A DNA stretch of 34,319 nucleotides from Planctomycetaceae bacterium (GCA_018699955.1 JABISG010000093.1:1-34319), one strand, 5' to 3'; positions 1 through 9,707 are shown, counted from the first letter of the stretch. Made by a program: numbers and translations. The notes: generated by a model from the sequence alone, not told the origin.

Positions 1-178
1 AATCGGAAAACTCGACGCGATTTGCACTTGAGGCTCATTCAGCACAGTCAAACGCCGAAGAATCGTCCCAATCGCACGAATGACAAACTGTACTGACCGT
101 CACAATCCGGTGTCAGACCGACGGCCTCGTTTTTGGGCGGGCGGCTAGAATTCCGGTTCTGCTGCCGATGGCGTGAGA

Positions 179-1198
179 TTACGGTTTGGTCGCACCCTGT
201 TCGCGCGGTGCGTCTTCGTCCTGGCTCCATTCACCCCAGCCGCAGTAATAGTTCTTCACTTTGCTGTAACCGGCCAGTTCCATTGCGAAGACGTTGACTG
301 ATGCCCGGCCTCCGGTTTGGCAGTGGGTGATCGCCGTCTTCTCCGGTGTGATGCCGTATTGTTCGAAGAGTTGTTTCAATTCATCTTTGGGCTTGTAGCG
401 GCCCTCTTCGGTCAGCAGGTCTTTCCATTCGAGACGGACTGCGCCGGGAATTCGACCTCTGCCACTCCCCTCGCCCTCGAATTCCGCAACCGACCGGGCA
501 TCGACGACAACGAGATCTCCAGCGGAAGGCGACTCTTTGAGATCGCCAATCAGCGACAGGCGGTTGTCCTGAAACTTGGCGTCAAACTCGACCGGCTGCA
601 GAACGACGATTTCAGTTGATATCTCGGTCTCGCCCTCGGCCGCTTTCCAGGCGTTCCAGCCGCCGTCGAGAATTCCCGCGGATTCCACTCCGACGTACTT
701 CAATATCCACCAGATACGGGCAGCGCTGGTGGGCGATGACGAGTACACGACAACTTGAGTCGCGCCGTCGATACCAATTCCGCCGACGACTTTCGACCAG
801 GCGGCCTGATCGTGCAGGCCTGCTCCGCCGTCCTTTAATGTCAACGATTTCCAGACACTGACGTCTACCGGCACTGCACCTGGAATGTGTCCGACATCGA
901 ATTCTGCTTGCGATCGAACATCGAGAATCCGCACACTGCTATCGTCCAAATGCTTCTGCAACAGCTCTGCTGAAACAAGCAGCCCAAGAGGTTCTGCAGC
1001 CGCAGGAATCCTGGCCTGCTCATTCAGATCATCACCGTCGGGTGCATCGGACTCGGACGCGGCATTGGCATCCGGCGATTCGATTGGGACGACTTGTTGG
1101 GGGGCATCCTGGCTGCAACCGACAATGAGAAACAGCATACCCGCAATCAGTGGCAATCGAACATTGACAAGTCGCAATTCCAAATCGTTGTCGTTCAT
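179..1198 (-). CDS. Tandem-rhodanese lipoprotein (thiosulfate/3-mercaptopyruvate sulfurtransferase-like)
   Basis: Two rhodanese domains are visible in the 339-residue product. The first (about residues 70-190) has lost the active-site cysteine loop, reading VVYSSSPTSAAR. The second (about 205-330) keeps HCQTGGRAS with the predicted persulfide-carrying Cys at about 293. This inactive-then-active arrangement is usual for tandem sulfurtransferases, which move sulfane sulfur from thiosulfate or mercaptopyruvate to an acceptor. The N-terminus has a hydrophobic segment ending in LIVGCSQ, a lipobox with Cys28, so the protein is probably a lipid-anchored envelope protein. An AGGAGAG Shine-Dalgarno about 8 nt upstream decides the ATG at 1198 over longer in-frame starts. 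It is the last gene of the nusA-infB-rbfA strand run, about 100 nt after the HhH protein. Its physiological sulfur donor cannot be told from sequence. Confidence 0.88.
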   Translation of the reverse strand: MNDNDLELRLVNVRLPLIAGMLFLIVGCSQDAPQQVVPIESPDANAASESDAPDGDDLNEQARIPAAAEPLGLLVSAELLQKHLDDSSVRILDVRSQAEFDVGHIPGAVPVDVSVWKSLTLKDGGAGLHDQAAWSKVVGGIGIDGATQVVVYSSSPTSAARIWWILKYVGVESAGILDGGWNAWKAAEGETEISTEIVVLQPVEFDAKFQDNRLSLIGDLKESPSAGDLVVVDARSVAEFEGEGSGRGRIPGAVRLEWKDLLTEEGRYKPKDELKQLFEQYGITPEKTAITHCQTGGRASVNVFAMELAGYSKVKNYYCGWGEWSQDEDAPREQGATKP

Positions 1199-1300
1199 TG
1201 GTGCTCTCCTGGCTTCACAACAAGAGGAAACCGGCGCCGCCACGCAGCGAAACACGTCCGATCAGTGCGTTCAGATCGGACGCTGTGAATCGACAAGAGG

Positions 1301-2233
1301 TTAGCGGGACGATGCCTTCGACTTCTTTTTCTTCGTCGTTTTCTTGCCGGCACGAGCGGTCTTCTTCTTAGTTGAACTCTTGGATGACGCGCTACTTTTC
1401 TTCTTCCGACTGGTTGTTGTTTTCGACTTGGCTACTGTCTTCTTCTTGTTTGTTGTTTTCTTCTTCTTGCTGGCGGCTGCAGTTTTCTTGGTGGTCTTCT
1501 GTTTCCTCGAAGCCGCAGGATTCTTGAAGAATTCGGTCAACCGTTCGGGAGATGATTTGGCATCGTATCCGTCCTCGGGAATGCGATCTGTGACCGTGTC
1601 GAATGTTTTCTTCAGTTTCGGATCGGTGGCCAATTGCCGCAACAGGTGGCAAAACTGTGGGGCGTCGGCCTTTCGAAGAATTGACTTGAATACCTCCGAC
1701 GCCGCTTTGGGGGTCGCGTCCGGTTCGACTAATCCCAGCCAGATGGCTGCATTGCACATCGTCTGATCGACCGGTACGACATGGCTCCCCAACGCCGCCT
1801 GCAGCGAAAAGGAACGGATGAACGGCGAAAGTCCTTTGATCTTTCCCAACTGCCGGTCCGCTGCGTCGAACGTTTTGCGACGAATCGCCTCGAAATCAAA
1901 CTCGAAGTGCTTCTCGAACACGTACTGCAGAGTGTTTCGAATCCGCATGGCCCGCCGTTCCGGTTCAGGCAGACCAACAAAGATCTGGCTCAATTCCGAA
2001 ATGGAACTGACACGAATTTCATTCAGGTCGTGGAATTCCTCGGTCAGCCGTTCGAAACGGTCAACCGCAGCGGCGGCTGAGACATCCTCCAAGCATGCGG
2101 CAAACAGGATGGTTTCCAGAGTTGGCCGGCTGGTTTTGGGGACCGAGCCCTTATACCGCTTCTTGAGAACCGTCACCAATTTGCGGCAGATGTTTTGTTT
2201 GTCTGACGCTTTGAGTTGTGAAGCAGCTGCCAT
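1301..2233 (-). CDS. HhH-GPD-fold (endonuclease III-like) protein with lysine-rich H1-like tail
   Basis: The 310-residue product has two parts. Residues about 35-215 align with the endonuclease III/HhH-GPD DNA-glycosylase fold: an ETILFAACLEDVSAAAA helix, a hairpin region at IKGLSPFIRSF, and VVPVDQT, which matches the conserved catalytic-Asp segment. Aligned without gaps to the endonuclease III stretch LPGVGRKTANVVL, the catalytic lysine falls on a Phe, and no C-terminal 4Fe-4S cysteine cluster follows. The Asp is kept. Lyase activity is therefore unlikely; a glycosylase without lyase activity or a purely DNA-binding role is possible. Residues about 240-310 are almost entirely K, T, S, A and R, like the tail of histone H1 or bacterial Hc1, and would bind DNA non-specifically. 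It lies 73 nt after rbfA in the same orientation. Fold assignment fairly sure; function unknown. Confidence 0.75.
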   Translation of the reverse strand: MAAASQLKASDKQNICRKLVTVLKKRYKGSVPKTSRPTLETILFAACLEDVSAAAAVDRFERLTEEFHDLNEIRVSSISELSQIFVGLPEPERRAMRIRNTLQYVFEKHFEFDFEAIRRKTFDAADRQLGKIKGLSPFIRSFSLQAALGSHVVPVDQTMCNAAIWLGLVEPDATPKAASEVFKSILRKADAPQFCHLLRQLATDPKLKKTFDTVTDRIPEDGYDAKSSPERLTEFFKNPAASRKQKTTKKTAAASKKKKTTNKKKTVAKSKTTTSRKKKSSASSKSSTKKKTARAGKKTTKKKKSKASSR

Positions 2234-2306
2234 CGTGTTTCTATCAATCTTTCTCTCGACCGGTCCCGGCGGCGACAGGCACAGCCGGTCCTCCGTGTCT
2301 TGTCAT

Positions 2307-2789
2307 TCAGTTCGGTTCTGCGGCACGATCAGCGGCCGGCATTTCACCAACGCGCGATTCGTCGATTTCGGCTTCGCCACAGTCGCCATCTTGTTCCAAA
2401 ACTTCGGCACTCGGCTGGACGTCGTCGTCGGTTGTTTCTCCGGCTGAATCGGGCAGGACTTCATCCAGAATTCGAGATGCCTCGATGCTCTTTTTGACAC
2501 TCTCATCGAGAATGAACTTCAGCACGGGAGTATAGCGAGTCTGTATCCGATCGGCACACTTGGCTTGTAGAAAACCCCGCGCAGAATTCAAACCGTGCAT
2601 GCACAACGCCTGGGCTTTTTCGTCGCCCATGATGGAAATATACACCTTTGCGGTGCGAATGTCGGGGCTGACGTCAACACTGAGAATGGTGACGTTGCGC
2701 ACGCGCGGATCCTTCAGCCCGAACAGAATGGTCGAGCTGAGAGATTGCAGAATTGCCTGGGCGACTTTGGCGGTCCGGCGCGACTTCAT
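2307..2789 (-). CDS. rbfA: Ribosome-binding factor A
   Basis: RbfA is a cold-shock-associated 30S maturation factor that binds near helix 1 and the 5' end of 16S rRNA. The first roughly 110 residues carry the KH-like RbfA fold: start [13 protein letters not shown], then [29 protein letters not shown], and the closing [17 protein letters not shown]. The remaining 45 residues form an acidic extension (for example [13 protein letters not shown]) not present in the E. coli protein, giving 160 residues in total. It begins 18 nt after infB, so the two are surely cotranscribed, as in most bacteria. No obvious Shine-Dalgarno precedes the ATG; coupling to infB translation is likely. Confidence 0.93.
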   Translation of the reverse strand: MKSRRTAKVAQAILQSLSSTILFGLKDPRVRNVTILSVDVSPDIRTAKVYISIMGDEKAQALCMHGLNSARGFLQAKCADRIQTRYTPVLKFILDESVKKSIEASRILDEVLPDSAGETTDDDVQPSAEVLEQDGDCGEAEIDESRVGEMPAADRAAEPN

Positions 2790-2807
2790 AGGGCGATCGA
2801 CCAGTAA

Positions 2808-5558
2808 TCAGGAGCTTTCAAACGTCCGCTTTCTGACATCTTCGCGGTACGCTTCCAAAATGTCGCCTTCTTTAACGTCGTTGAACCCTTCGAGACGAAT
2901 GCCACATTCCATTCCCTCGCGGACTTCTTTGACATCATCCTTTTCGCGACGAAGCGATGCGATGTTGTAATCGTTGAGCACAGTCTGGTCACGAATGACG
3001 TGCATACGATTTGAACGTTCGATCGTTCCGTTGAGGATTCGACAGCCGGCAATCGTTCCGAAGCGGCTGACGTGAAACGTCTGCATGACCAACGCTCGGC
3101 CGGTTGGAACTTGAACGCGTTCCGGTTCAAGCAAGCCTTCCAGCGACTTCTTAATCGTCTCGGTCACTTCGTAAATGATGTTGTATCGCCGAATCTCGAC
3201 CCCTTCAGTTTGGGCCAAGGCGGCTGCGCGGTCTTCGGCGACGACGTGGAAGGCGATAATGATTGCGCCCGCTGCACTGGCGAGCGAGATGTCACTCTCG
3301 TTGACGCCACCGACTCCATCGTGAACAATTTTCGTACGGACTTCCGGATGTTCGAACTTATTGATTTCGCTACGCAGAGCTTCCAGCGAGCCAGGCGAAT
3401 CCGCCTTGATGATCAACGGCAGATCCTGCACGGCACCGCCGCGTGCCGCATTGAGAATATCGTCGAGCGTTCGTGGTTTACCCGAATCGGCCAGATCCTC
3501 GGTACGACCAACGTGCTGCCGGTCTTCGGCCGCTTCGCGAGCCGCCTCGATGTCGTCCATCACGTAGAAATGATCGCCAGCCTCGGGAACCATGTTGAGG
3601 CCGGCCACTTTGACCGGGGTGGACGGTCCGGCTTCGGTGAGTTCTTCGTCACGGTCATTGTAGATCGCTCGAATACGGCCATAGGCCTCTCCGCACAGCA
3701 CCACATCGCCAATCCGCAGTGTTCCTTTCTGCACGATCAGCCAGGCAATTGCTCCCCGACCTTCGTCGCGGAAACTCTCCAGGCAAACACCAACGGCGGG
3801 ACGGTCGAAGTTTGTCTGCAATTCCTGCAGCTCAGCAGTCAGCAGAATCGTTTCCAGCAAGTCGTCCAGTCCAGCGCCGGTCATCGCTGAGGTGCGTATC
3901 ACTTCGGTGTCGCCGCCCCATTCGGTCGGCAGCACTTCCTGGCCGGCCAGGTCCTGTAGAACGCGATCGGGATTCGTGTCCGGTAAGTCCGATTTGTTTA
4001 ATGCGACAATCATGGGGACGTCGGCAGCTTTGGTATGACTGATGCACTCCATCGTTTGCGGCATCACGCCATCGTCGGCGGCGACAACCAGTACGACAAT
4101 GTCGGTTACGTTGGCACCACGGGAACGCATCTCACTGAAAGCCGCGTGTCCCGGTGTATCGACGAATGTGACTTTCTGGCCGTTGTGCTCCACCTGATAC
4201 GAGGCAATATGCTGTGTGATTCCTCCAGCTTCCCCGTCGGCGACATTGGCCGCCCGGATCTTATCCAGCAGCGATGTCTTGCCGTGATCGACGTGGCCCA
4301 AAATCGTGACAATGGGGGGCCGAGGCGCAAGTGTTTCTTCCAGTTCGTCGGCTTCCAATACCGCCACCAGCTCTTCTTCGATGTCTCGGCCTCGCTTAAT
4401 TTCGAGATCGACACCGATTTCCAAAGCCAACTCCATCGCCAGGTCTTCAGAAATGCTGTCGTTGATCGTCAGCATTTGTTCTTTGGCCCACAGAATCCCA
4501 ATCAATGCCTTTGCGGGCCGCCCCAAGGCTTCCGACAGACTTCGAACGGTGATTGGAACCTCGACGACCGCCTCGTCGGAATAGACGATTGGTGCATTGG
4601 ATTTTTGTCGTCGTCGTCGTGGTGAACGTCGATAATTGTCGCGATCATCGAAACCGCGCGATCGGCGTGGACGGCGTCTTTGTGCAGCCTGATCTTTACC
4701 GGCTTCGCCGCCAACTCTCGACTTCATGTCGATCGGTGTTCGGCCACCCGATTTCTTCTTGCTCCCCTTCTGTTCGGCGTTTTTCTTCAAATGGGCCGAC
4801 AGCGGACTTTCTCCCGCGAGGACGTCCGGAGTGAGTCTCATGTCCGGCTTTTGCGCCGGCTGCTCCTTCGTCTCCTTCTGCTTTACGCGCGGCGCCTTGT
4901 ACGCCGGCGCCGCAGCAACGCTGGGCAAAGCAGGACGTTTCTTCTCGGCCGGCGGGCGGTTCGACGTGCCACCGTAAATTGTTCCCCGCGGCTTCATTTC
5001 GCGGATCGACGACGAACCCGAAGCCGGGATGTAATCGTCGCGTCGCATGGGAGCCGTGTTTGGATCGTCGGTCTCTTTGTCAGCCGGGGGGGCAGGCGCG
5101 GCCTCTTCAGGAGCGACTTCGACGGGAATCTCGGGGGGAGCTTCTGTCAGTTTGGCCGCAACATCTTCTTCCGGCTGTTCGTCCGGCGCTACGGTCTCCT
5201 GTTGTTCTGTTTCGGACTGGGCAGGTTCCGTCTCGACGGCTTCCGCAACTTCGGCCGAGGGTTCAGGCTCTTCCTTCTTGCGGCGGCGACGGATCGGTGC
5301 TTCGCCGACAATCGTGCGCACTTTACCGCTGGTCGAGCCGCCCGCCTCGCGCACCGGATCCAACACCTTCGTCGTCACGGCCGGAGCCTGCGAGGTGCGG
5401 TCCTGCTCGACCTGCTGGACGATGACTTCTCTCTCTTCAGGCGAAATGCTTGCCAGCGCCGAGTTCTTGACCTTCACACCGGCCCTGTCGGCGTAATCGA
5501 TCAAAACTTTGCTATCCAAGCCCAGCTCTTTCGCCAGAGCGAAGATCCGAATCTTCAA
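2808..5558 (-). CDS. infB: Translation initiation factor IF-2
   Basis: IF-2 is the GTPase that brings initiator tRNA to the 30S subunit and promotes subunit joining. The N-terminus [19 protein letters not shown] is the IF-2 N domain. A long low-complexity linker follows (about residues 55-330; E/P/A-rich, then R/K-rich around [10 protein letters not shown]). The GTPase domain has G1 GHVDHGKT (about 421-428), G3 DTPGH (about 467), G4 NKSD (about 521) and G5 TSAMTGAG. The C-terminal domains run to the end, giving 916 residues. The start is taken as TTG at 5558: GGAG lies 8 nt upstream, and translation from it gives the family N-terminus exactly. An open frame continues upstream to 5618 but adds unrelated residues. 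It follows nusA by about 100 nt and precedes rbfA by 18 nt. Confidence 0.95.
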   Translation of the reverse strand: MKIRIFALAKELGLDSKVLIDYADRAGVKVKNSALASISPEEREVIVQQVEQDRTSQAPAVTTKVLDPVREAGGSTSGKVRTIVGEAPIRRRRKKEEPEPSAEVAEAVETEPAQSETEQQETVAPDEQPEEDVAAKLTEAPPEIPVEVAPEEAAPAPPADKETDDPNTAPMRRDDYIPASGSSSIREMKPRGTIYGGTSNRPPAEKKRPALPSVAAAPAYKAPRVKQKETKEQPAQKPDMRLTPDVLAGESPLSAHLKKNAEQKGSKKKSGGRTPIDMKSRVGGEAGKDQAAQRRRPRRSRGFDDRDNYRRSPRRRRQKSNAPIVYSDEAVVEVPITVRSLSEALGRPAKALIGILWAKEQMLTINDSISEDLAMELALEIGVDLEIKRGRDIEEELVAVLEADELEETLAPRPPIVTILGHVDHGKTSLLDKIRAANVADGEAGGITQHIASYQVEHNGQKVTFVDTPGHAAFSEMRSRGANVTDIVVLVVAADDGVMPQTMECISHTKAADVPMIVALNKSDLPDTNPDRVLQDLAGQEVLPTEWGGDTEVIRTSAMTGAGLDDLLETILLTAELQELQTNFDRPAVGVCLESFRDEGRGAIAWLIVQKGTLRIGDVVLCGEAYGRIRAIYNDRDEELTEAGPSTPVKVAGLNMVPEAGDHFYVMDDIEAAREAAEDRQHVGRTEDLADSGKPRTLDDILNAARGGAVQDLPLIIKADSPGSLEALRSEINKFEHPEVRTKIVHDGVGGVNESDISLASAAGAIIIAFHVVAEDRAAALAQTEGVEIRRYNIIYEVTETIKKSLEGLLEPERVQVPTGRALVMQTFHVSRFGTIAGCRILNGTIERSNRMHVIRDQTVLNDYNIASLRREKDDVKEVREGMECGIRLEGFNDVKEGDILEAYREDVRKRTFESS

Positions 5559-5636
5559 ATCCAATTCTCCCGGACAAAACTGCAGCCAATCACGCGTCTG
5601 CTTTGTCGATACACTCAATCAAGAAACACCAGCAAA

Positions 5637-5666
5637 CACCCCCACTCACCCCCACTCACCTTCACT
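5637..5666. repeat. Three-copy 10-bp tandem repeat between nusA and infB
   Basis: Two perfect copies of CACCCCCACT (5637-5646 and 5647-5656) are followed by a degenerate copy CACCTTCACT (5657-5666). The third copy overlaps the nusA stop codon region. In the mRNA this is a G-rich AGTGGGGGTG repeat about 80-110 nt before the infB TTG start. It could be a slippage-prone spacer or a weak G-rich structure; no function is claimed. Confidence 0.75.
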
Positions 5667-7260
5667 CATCCTGCTTTGTCGCATCCGCCGTGCTGAGCGG
5701 CTGATCGCCGCTTTCGGCGTCATCCAACACGGCATCCACGCTTTCGGCTGCCTCTGCTGTGTCTCCATCCGATTCTACCGAACCGGACTCATCATCACTA
5801 CTTCCGGTGGACTGCTCGCCCGAGTCATCAAAATCGGCCGACGCCTCGCCCGATTCTCCCAATTCCGGCGTCACTTCGCCAGCCAACCCATCAGAATCTG
5901 CCGGTGACGAATCAGCATCCTCTTCAACCGCCTCGTCGCTTGCTTCGGCTTCAGCACCCTCTTTGGCACCGTCCGCCTCCGATTCGGCGGTTTCGTCTGC
6001 TTTCGCCGGGCTGGCCTCATCCTTAGCGCCCCCCGCTCCGGCAATTGCCGCATCCAGTTCTCTCGTCCGCCGGGCCTCTGCCCTGGCTTGGATTTCTTCC
6101 TTCTCGATGATTGCACTTTTTTCGTCGGCGTAGGCGACGATGACATCGCACTGTTCGGTCGTCAGCCCACCCAGTTCGGCCAGCTGATCCGGTTCGATCA
6201 CCGAAAGGTCATCGAATGTGAAGAACCCCTGTGAGACAAGCCCTTCGGCCAACTCGGCGTTGATGCCGGGGACTTCGGTAAAGGCGCCGACCGACTTATC
6301 GAGCTGCTCGTCGAGCCGCTCCTGGTTCATCACGTGAATATCCCAACCGACCAGTTTCGAGGCCAGCCGAACATTCTGCCCCTTCTTGCCAATCGCGAGC
6401 GAAAGTTGATCGTCGCGCACCAGCACAATCACCTTGCCCAACATGGGACAAAGAATGACGTCTTCCACTTCGGCCGGCTGCAGGGCGTTGGGGACGAGCA
6501 CCTGCAGCGAATCGTTCCAGCGAACGATGTCGATTCGTTCGCCAGCAAGTTCGTCCACAATGCTGCGAATGCGTGCCCCTCGAACTCCGACGCACGCCCC
6601 CACACAGTCGACCTTACTGTCGAACGAGGAGACGGCCACTTTTGAACGATAGCCAGCTTCGCGAGCCAGCGATCGCACTTCAATTACGCGTTCGCCAACC
6701 TCGGGAATTTCCAACTCGAACAAACGACGCACGAGATCGGGGTGATTTCTCGAAAGGATAATTTTGACGCGACTGCCCGCTTTGCGAACATCCATAATGA
6801 CCGCACGAACCCGTTCGCCGCTGCGGTAGCTCTCGCCCGGAATCTGCTCGCCGCGGGGGAGGATGCCATCAACCTTCCCCAGATTAACCGTACAGGCTCC
6901 ACCATCGACTCGACTGACGGTCCCGGTCATGATCTGCGTCTTCAACGCAGTGAACTCTTCGTGCAATGCGTCCCGTTCGGCTTCGCGAATCTTTTGGATC
7001 ATCACCTGCTTGGCTGTCTGCGCCGCGATCCGTCCGAGAAGCTCGCCGATTTCATCGGCGTTCAACTGATCCCCTTCAATCGAAGCCGACACCTGACCGT
7101 CTTCGCGGTTGATGCCAACCTCAATCTCAGCGTCTTCGCCGAAATGCTTCCGCGCCGCCGAAAGAATTGCCTGCTCAATTCCTTCGAAGACAATTTCCTG
7201 GTCGATATTTTTATCGCGGTGAAGCGCGTCAACCAGCCTGAGGATTTCGCTGCCGTTCAT
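5662..7260 (-). CDS. nusA: Transcription termination/antitermination factor NusA
   Basis: NusA binds RNA polymerase and nascent RNA, modulating pausing, termination and antitermination. In order, the 532 residues show the N-terminal polymerase-binding domain (1-110), the S1 domain (about 112-175, [17 protein letters not shown]), KH1 ([11 protein letters not shown], 221-231), KH2 ([12 protein letters not shown], 289-300) and a helix-hairpin-helix-type segment (about 325-380). A roughly 120-residue Asp/Glu/Ser/Ala-rich tail (411-532) follows, reminiscent of but different from the acidic AR repeats of E. coli NusA. The ATG at 7260 is chosen because [17 protein letters not shown] is the family start and AAGGGAG lies just before it. 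It leads the operon with infB and rbfA. The usual upstream rimP is absent; a 927-nt intergenic region lies there instead. Confidence 0.95.
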   Translation of the reverse strand: MNGSEILRLVDALHRDKNIDQEIVFEGIEQAILSAARKHFGEDAEIEVGINREDGQVSASIEGDQLNADEIGELLGRIAAQTAKQVMIQKIREAERDALHEEFTALKTQIMTGTVSRVDGGACTVNLGKVDGILPRGEQIPGESYRSGERVRAVIMDVRKAGSRVKIILSRNHPDLVRRLFELEIPEVGERVIEVRSLAREAGYRSKVAVSSFDSKVDCVGACVGVRGARIRSIVDELAGERIDIVRWNDSLQVLVPNALQPAEVEDVILCPMLGKVIVLVRDDQLSLAIGKKGQNVRLASKLVGWDIHVMNQERLDEQLDKSVGAFTEVPGINAELAEGLVSQGFFTFDDLSVIEPDQLAELGGLTTEQCDVIVAYADEKSAIIEKEEIQARAEARRTRELDAAIAGAGGAKDEASPAKADETAESEADGAKEGAEAEASDEAVEEDADSSPADSDGLAGEVTPELGESGEASADFDDSGEQSTGSSDDESGSVESDGDTAEAAESVDAVLDDAESGDQPLSTADATKQDE

Positions 7261-7353
7261 GATCTCCCTTTCAAGCCGAACTGAAAACCAGCGTCCCTTG
7301 TCGCGGGCATCTCCCTGCCCTCGCCGACAACCTGTTTCCGTCCGACACGCCAA

Positions 7354-7391
7354 GCCCGCCGCATGGTTGATAGACCGACTATCAAGCGGGC
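7354..7391 (-). promoter_or_regulatory. Bulged stem-loop in the nusA leader
   Basis: An inner perfect inverted repeat TTGATAG (7367-7373) / CTATCAA (7379-7385) with a 5-nt loop is stacked directly on an outer pair GCCCGC (7354-7359) / GCGGGC (7386-7391), leaving a one-sided 7-nt bulge. It sits roughly 95-130 nt upstream of the nusA start, where an autoregulatory leader or operator could act. nusA operons are autoregulated in some bacteria; a link to this hairpin is inference. Confidence 0.5.
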
Positions 7392-8187
7392 CTGCCGCAT
7401 TTTATGACCTCGCAAACAATTAGATAATAAAAAAAGCGGGCACAAGTCCCACTTCATCCTCGCCGCACCACACTGGAACGACGATCCAACGAGCGACCGC
7501 GACCACAGCACCAAGGTGTACCTTCAATCGGCACGGCTGTGTTCAGGCCTGTGCGTGCTCAGACAATTACATCGGCGACCGCCCCATTGGAATGACACCA
7601 GGAACTAGCCCTTAACCGCATCCCGCAATCAAATTTCGTCTCTACAAACAAATCGCAAACTGTCACGGAATTTGACCGCAGGTGCGGCTTCCACACATGC
7701 AAACAGCAACACGCTCCGACACACCAATCACGTCATTTGACGAGAACGGCACGCCATCCCGCATCAACTGCACATCCAAGCGCGGTCAAATCCGTTAGCC
7801 ACAATACGTTTCCGCCTCCGAACTGTCAAGGAATGCAGAACAATCTTTCAGGCGACTTTACGATCCAGGCTCGGGACACCAAGAGCGGGGCAGTGACAGA
7901 GTTTTCAATGCCAAAGTGAGCGATCGTGACGAAGCATCTGCACCGGAGACTCAGCCGCTCAACCCGTCCGCAATCAAAGAAATCCACTGCGTGCGATGTG
8001 AGTCGAAGACCGTTAGGGGGTGGAATCACGACTATCACCGATGTATAGTGTATCCTATTCCCACTACGCCTCCCAAAGTCACGTCTGCCTTGCTTTCTCG
8101 CTTGAAGCGGCTTTTGCGGGTAGATCTCTTTGGTGTCAAACCCCAGCGCCCGCATGATGTCGGCCATCAATCGAAGGAAGAGTTAAG
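7392..8187. other. Intergenic region between divergent nusA operon and TPR gene, no convincing gene
   Basis: About 800 nt hold no frame with recognisable protein character. Visible items: an AT-rich tract near 7421-7436 that could belong to the nusA promoter; a short perfect inverted repeat CGTCA-TT-TGACG at 7731-7742; and a TATAGT hexamer at 8044-8049 that could be a -10 box for the TPR gene but lacks a good -35. The short open frames here (for example 7737-7919 plus and 7826-8170 minus) have atypical composition and overlap one another. A small RNA could be hidden here, but I see no diagnostic structure. Confidence 0.5.
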
Positions 8188-9672
8188 ATGAAAATGCGAG
8201 CGATGACGATGGCATTGTCGGTGGGAGCAGCCCTGCTGGTCAGCAGTTCCGTTGAGGCGCAGTTTCGTCGCCCCAAGACTCAACCGCGGACAACGACGTC
8301 TCGCAGCGGCCTGAATCCAATTCACGAGAAGACGAAGACCGAGGCGCAGTCGGCCTACCAGCGGGGCGATTTCCAGCGCACGATCGATTTGGCCTCCAGC
8401 GTGCTGCGTGCCAACTCGCGCGACGATGTCGCGTACTACCTTCGCGCCAGCGCCCGTGTTGATCTTGGGCTGCAAAACGGAGACATTCAAATCGTCCGGG
8501 CAGGAATCGTCGATGCCCGGGAAGCGATTCGACTCAAGGGGCGAACAAATTACATCTACTACATCCCCTACTTCCACGGGATGACGACTCTCGCCACCCT
8601 GGAAGACCGCCCGGCACACGCGCAGGTTGTGGTCACCTTTGCAACCAAGACAATTAACCAGGCGGGAATCAAACGGGAAGACAAAGCGCACCTACTGTAC
8701 CATCGCGGCCGAGCATACGTGGCGCTGAGAAAAATGGACGAGGCAGCCGCCGACTTCAAGTCAGCCGTCCAATCGGTTTCCGGCCAAATTGGTTTTCACC
8801 TGGATTTGGCCGACGCCCTCGCTCAGGCCGGTCGCACCGATGAAGCAGCCGATGCTTACAAAGCTGCCATCGCCCGATTTCCCAACGATCCGATCATCTA
8901 CAACAATCGCGGCATGTTTCTGCAGCGACAAGGAAAGTCGTCCGAAGCGATCGCCGATTTCACACAGGCGTTTCAATTGAATCCGAAAGCTTATTACGCG
9001 CTGACCAACCGTGGGTTCGCGTTGCTGAAATCGGGAGATGAGCCTGCGGCCGAAAACGATTTTACGGCTTCGCTGAAGTTGAACCCCGAACAGCCCCGCG
9101 CATACGGCTTGAGAGCCAGTGCAAAGATCGCACAGGGGCGACTCGACGAAGGAATTGCCGACCACAAGGAATCGACCAGCCGGGATCCGAAAAACTCAGT
9201 GGCGTGGGCCAACCTGGGATACGCCTGCTTTTTCGCTGGAGACTATTCCGGCGCAGTCAAATCATTCGACAAGGCCGTTGAATTGGACTCGGGCCGGCGA
9301 TATCTCCATCCGTGGCAGCACCTTTCCATGATGCAAGCAGGCCAGGCGGACGCCGCCAAGACCAAGTTTGCAAAGATCATGCAGGCTGATACAGCCAAGC
9401 GAGATTGGATCGACCATTTACTCTCTTACCTCGGTGGCCAAATTGACGGCGAGACGTTGATTCAATCAATCAACGACAAGCCGGGCGTCAAGGTGCCGCA
9501 ACTGTGTGAGGCGCACTTCTTCATCGCGGAGAAGCATCGGATGGCCGGCGAGGTAGACATGGCGACCGAGCACTTCCGCCAGGCAATTGAAACCGGTGCC
9601 AAGCAGCTCGCCGCCTATCGTGCAGCGAATTTCGCTCTGAAAAAGGTCTCGACAGCCGACGGCGACAATTGA
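8188..9672 (+). CDS. Secreted tetratricopeptide-repeat protein
   Basis: A 494-residue protein with a Sec signal peptide (MKMRAMTMALSVGAALLVSSSVEAQ, probable cleavage after VEA). Then come roughly eight to ten degenerate TPR units from about residue 45 to 400, visible as repeats such as AYQRGDFQRTIDLASSVL, AADAYKAAIARFPNDPIIYNNRG, AIADFTQAFQLNPKAYYALTNRG and AVKSFDKAVELDSG. TPR arrays act as protein-protein scaffolds; no enzymatic motif is present. Export and the missing membrane anchor suggest a periplasmic or planctomycete-paryphoplasm location. A purine-rich GAAGGAAGAG just upstream of the ATG supports the start. It converges on the ketosynthase-like gene with a 34-nt gap holding a hairpin. 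Its partner is unknown. Confidence 0.9.
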   Translation: MKMRAMTMALSVGAALLVSSSVEAQFRRPKTQPRTTTSRSGLNPIHEKTKTEAQSAYQRGDFQRTIDLASSVLRANSRDDVAYYLRASARVDLGLQNGDIQIVRAGIVDAREAIRLKGRTNYIYYIPYFHGMTTLATLEDRPAHAQVVVTFATKTINQAGIKREDKAHLLYHRGRAYVALRKMDEAAADFKSAVQSVSGQIGFHLDLADALAQAGRTDEAADAYKAAIARFPNDPIIYNNRGMFLQRQGKSSEAIADFTQAFQLNPKAYYALTNRGFALLKSGDEPAAENDFTASLKLNPEQPRAYGLRASAKIAQGRLDEGIADHKESTSRDPKNSVAWANLGYACFFAGDYSGAVKSFDKAVELDSGRRYLHPWQHLSMMQAGQADAAKTKFAKIMQADTAKRDWIDHLLSYLGGQIDGETLIQSINDKPGVKVPQLCEAHFFIAEKHRMAGEVDMATEHFRQAIETGAKQLAAYRAANFALKKVSTADGDN

Positions 9673-9683
9673 AATGAACGCCG

Positions 9684-9707
9684 GCCCCGCGTGTCTTCGC
9701 GCGGGGC
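9684..9707. terminator. GC-rich hairpin between convergent genes
   Basis: GCCCCGCGTG (9684-9693), a TCTT loop, and CGCGCGGGGC (9698-9707) form a 10-bp stem with one G-U pair. It fills the gap between the TPR stop and the ketosynthase-like stop codon, overlapping the latter by one base. No T-tract follows on either strand, so it may act as an RNA 3'-end stabiliser or polymerase barrier rather than a classical intrinsic terminator. Confidence 0.6.

Noticed and set aside
1..178. Possible terminator after the rhodanese gene
   Set aside because: Short GC-rich complementary stretches are present, but there is no convincing stem followed by a T-tract on the minus strand.
4680..5696. Long plus-strand open frame (338 codons) opposite infB
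   Set aside because: It is the antisense of the repetitive, high-GC infB linker; its protein is Arg/Leu/Phe-rich low complexity with no domain, while the minus strand encodes a clear IF-2.
7826..8170. 114-codon minus-strand frame starting MMADIMRALGFDTKEIYPQKP
   Set aside because: The N-terminus looks protein-like, but the rest has no domain and there is no ribosome binding site; left as intergenic.
7737..8191. Two small plus-strand frames with an overlapping GTGA junction in the nusA/TPR intergenic region
   Set aside because: No Shine-Dalgarno, no family resemblance, atypical composition; the overlap alone is not enough to call genes.
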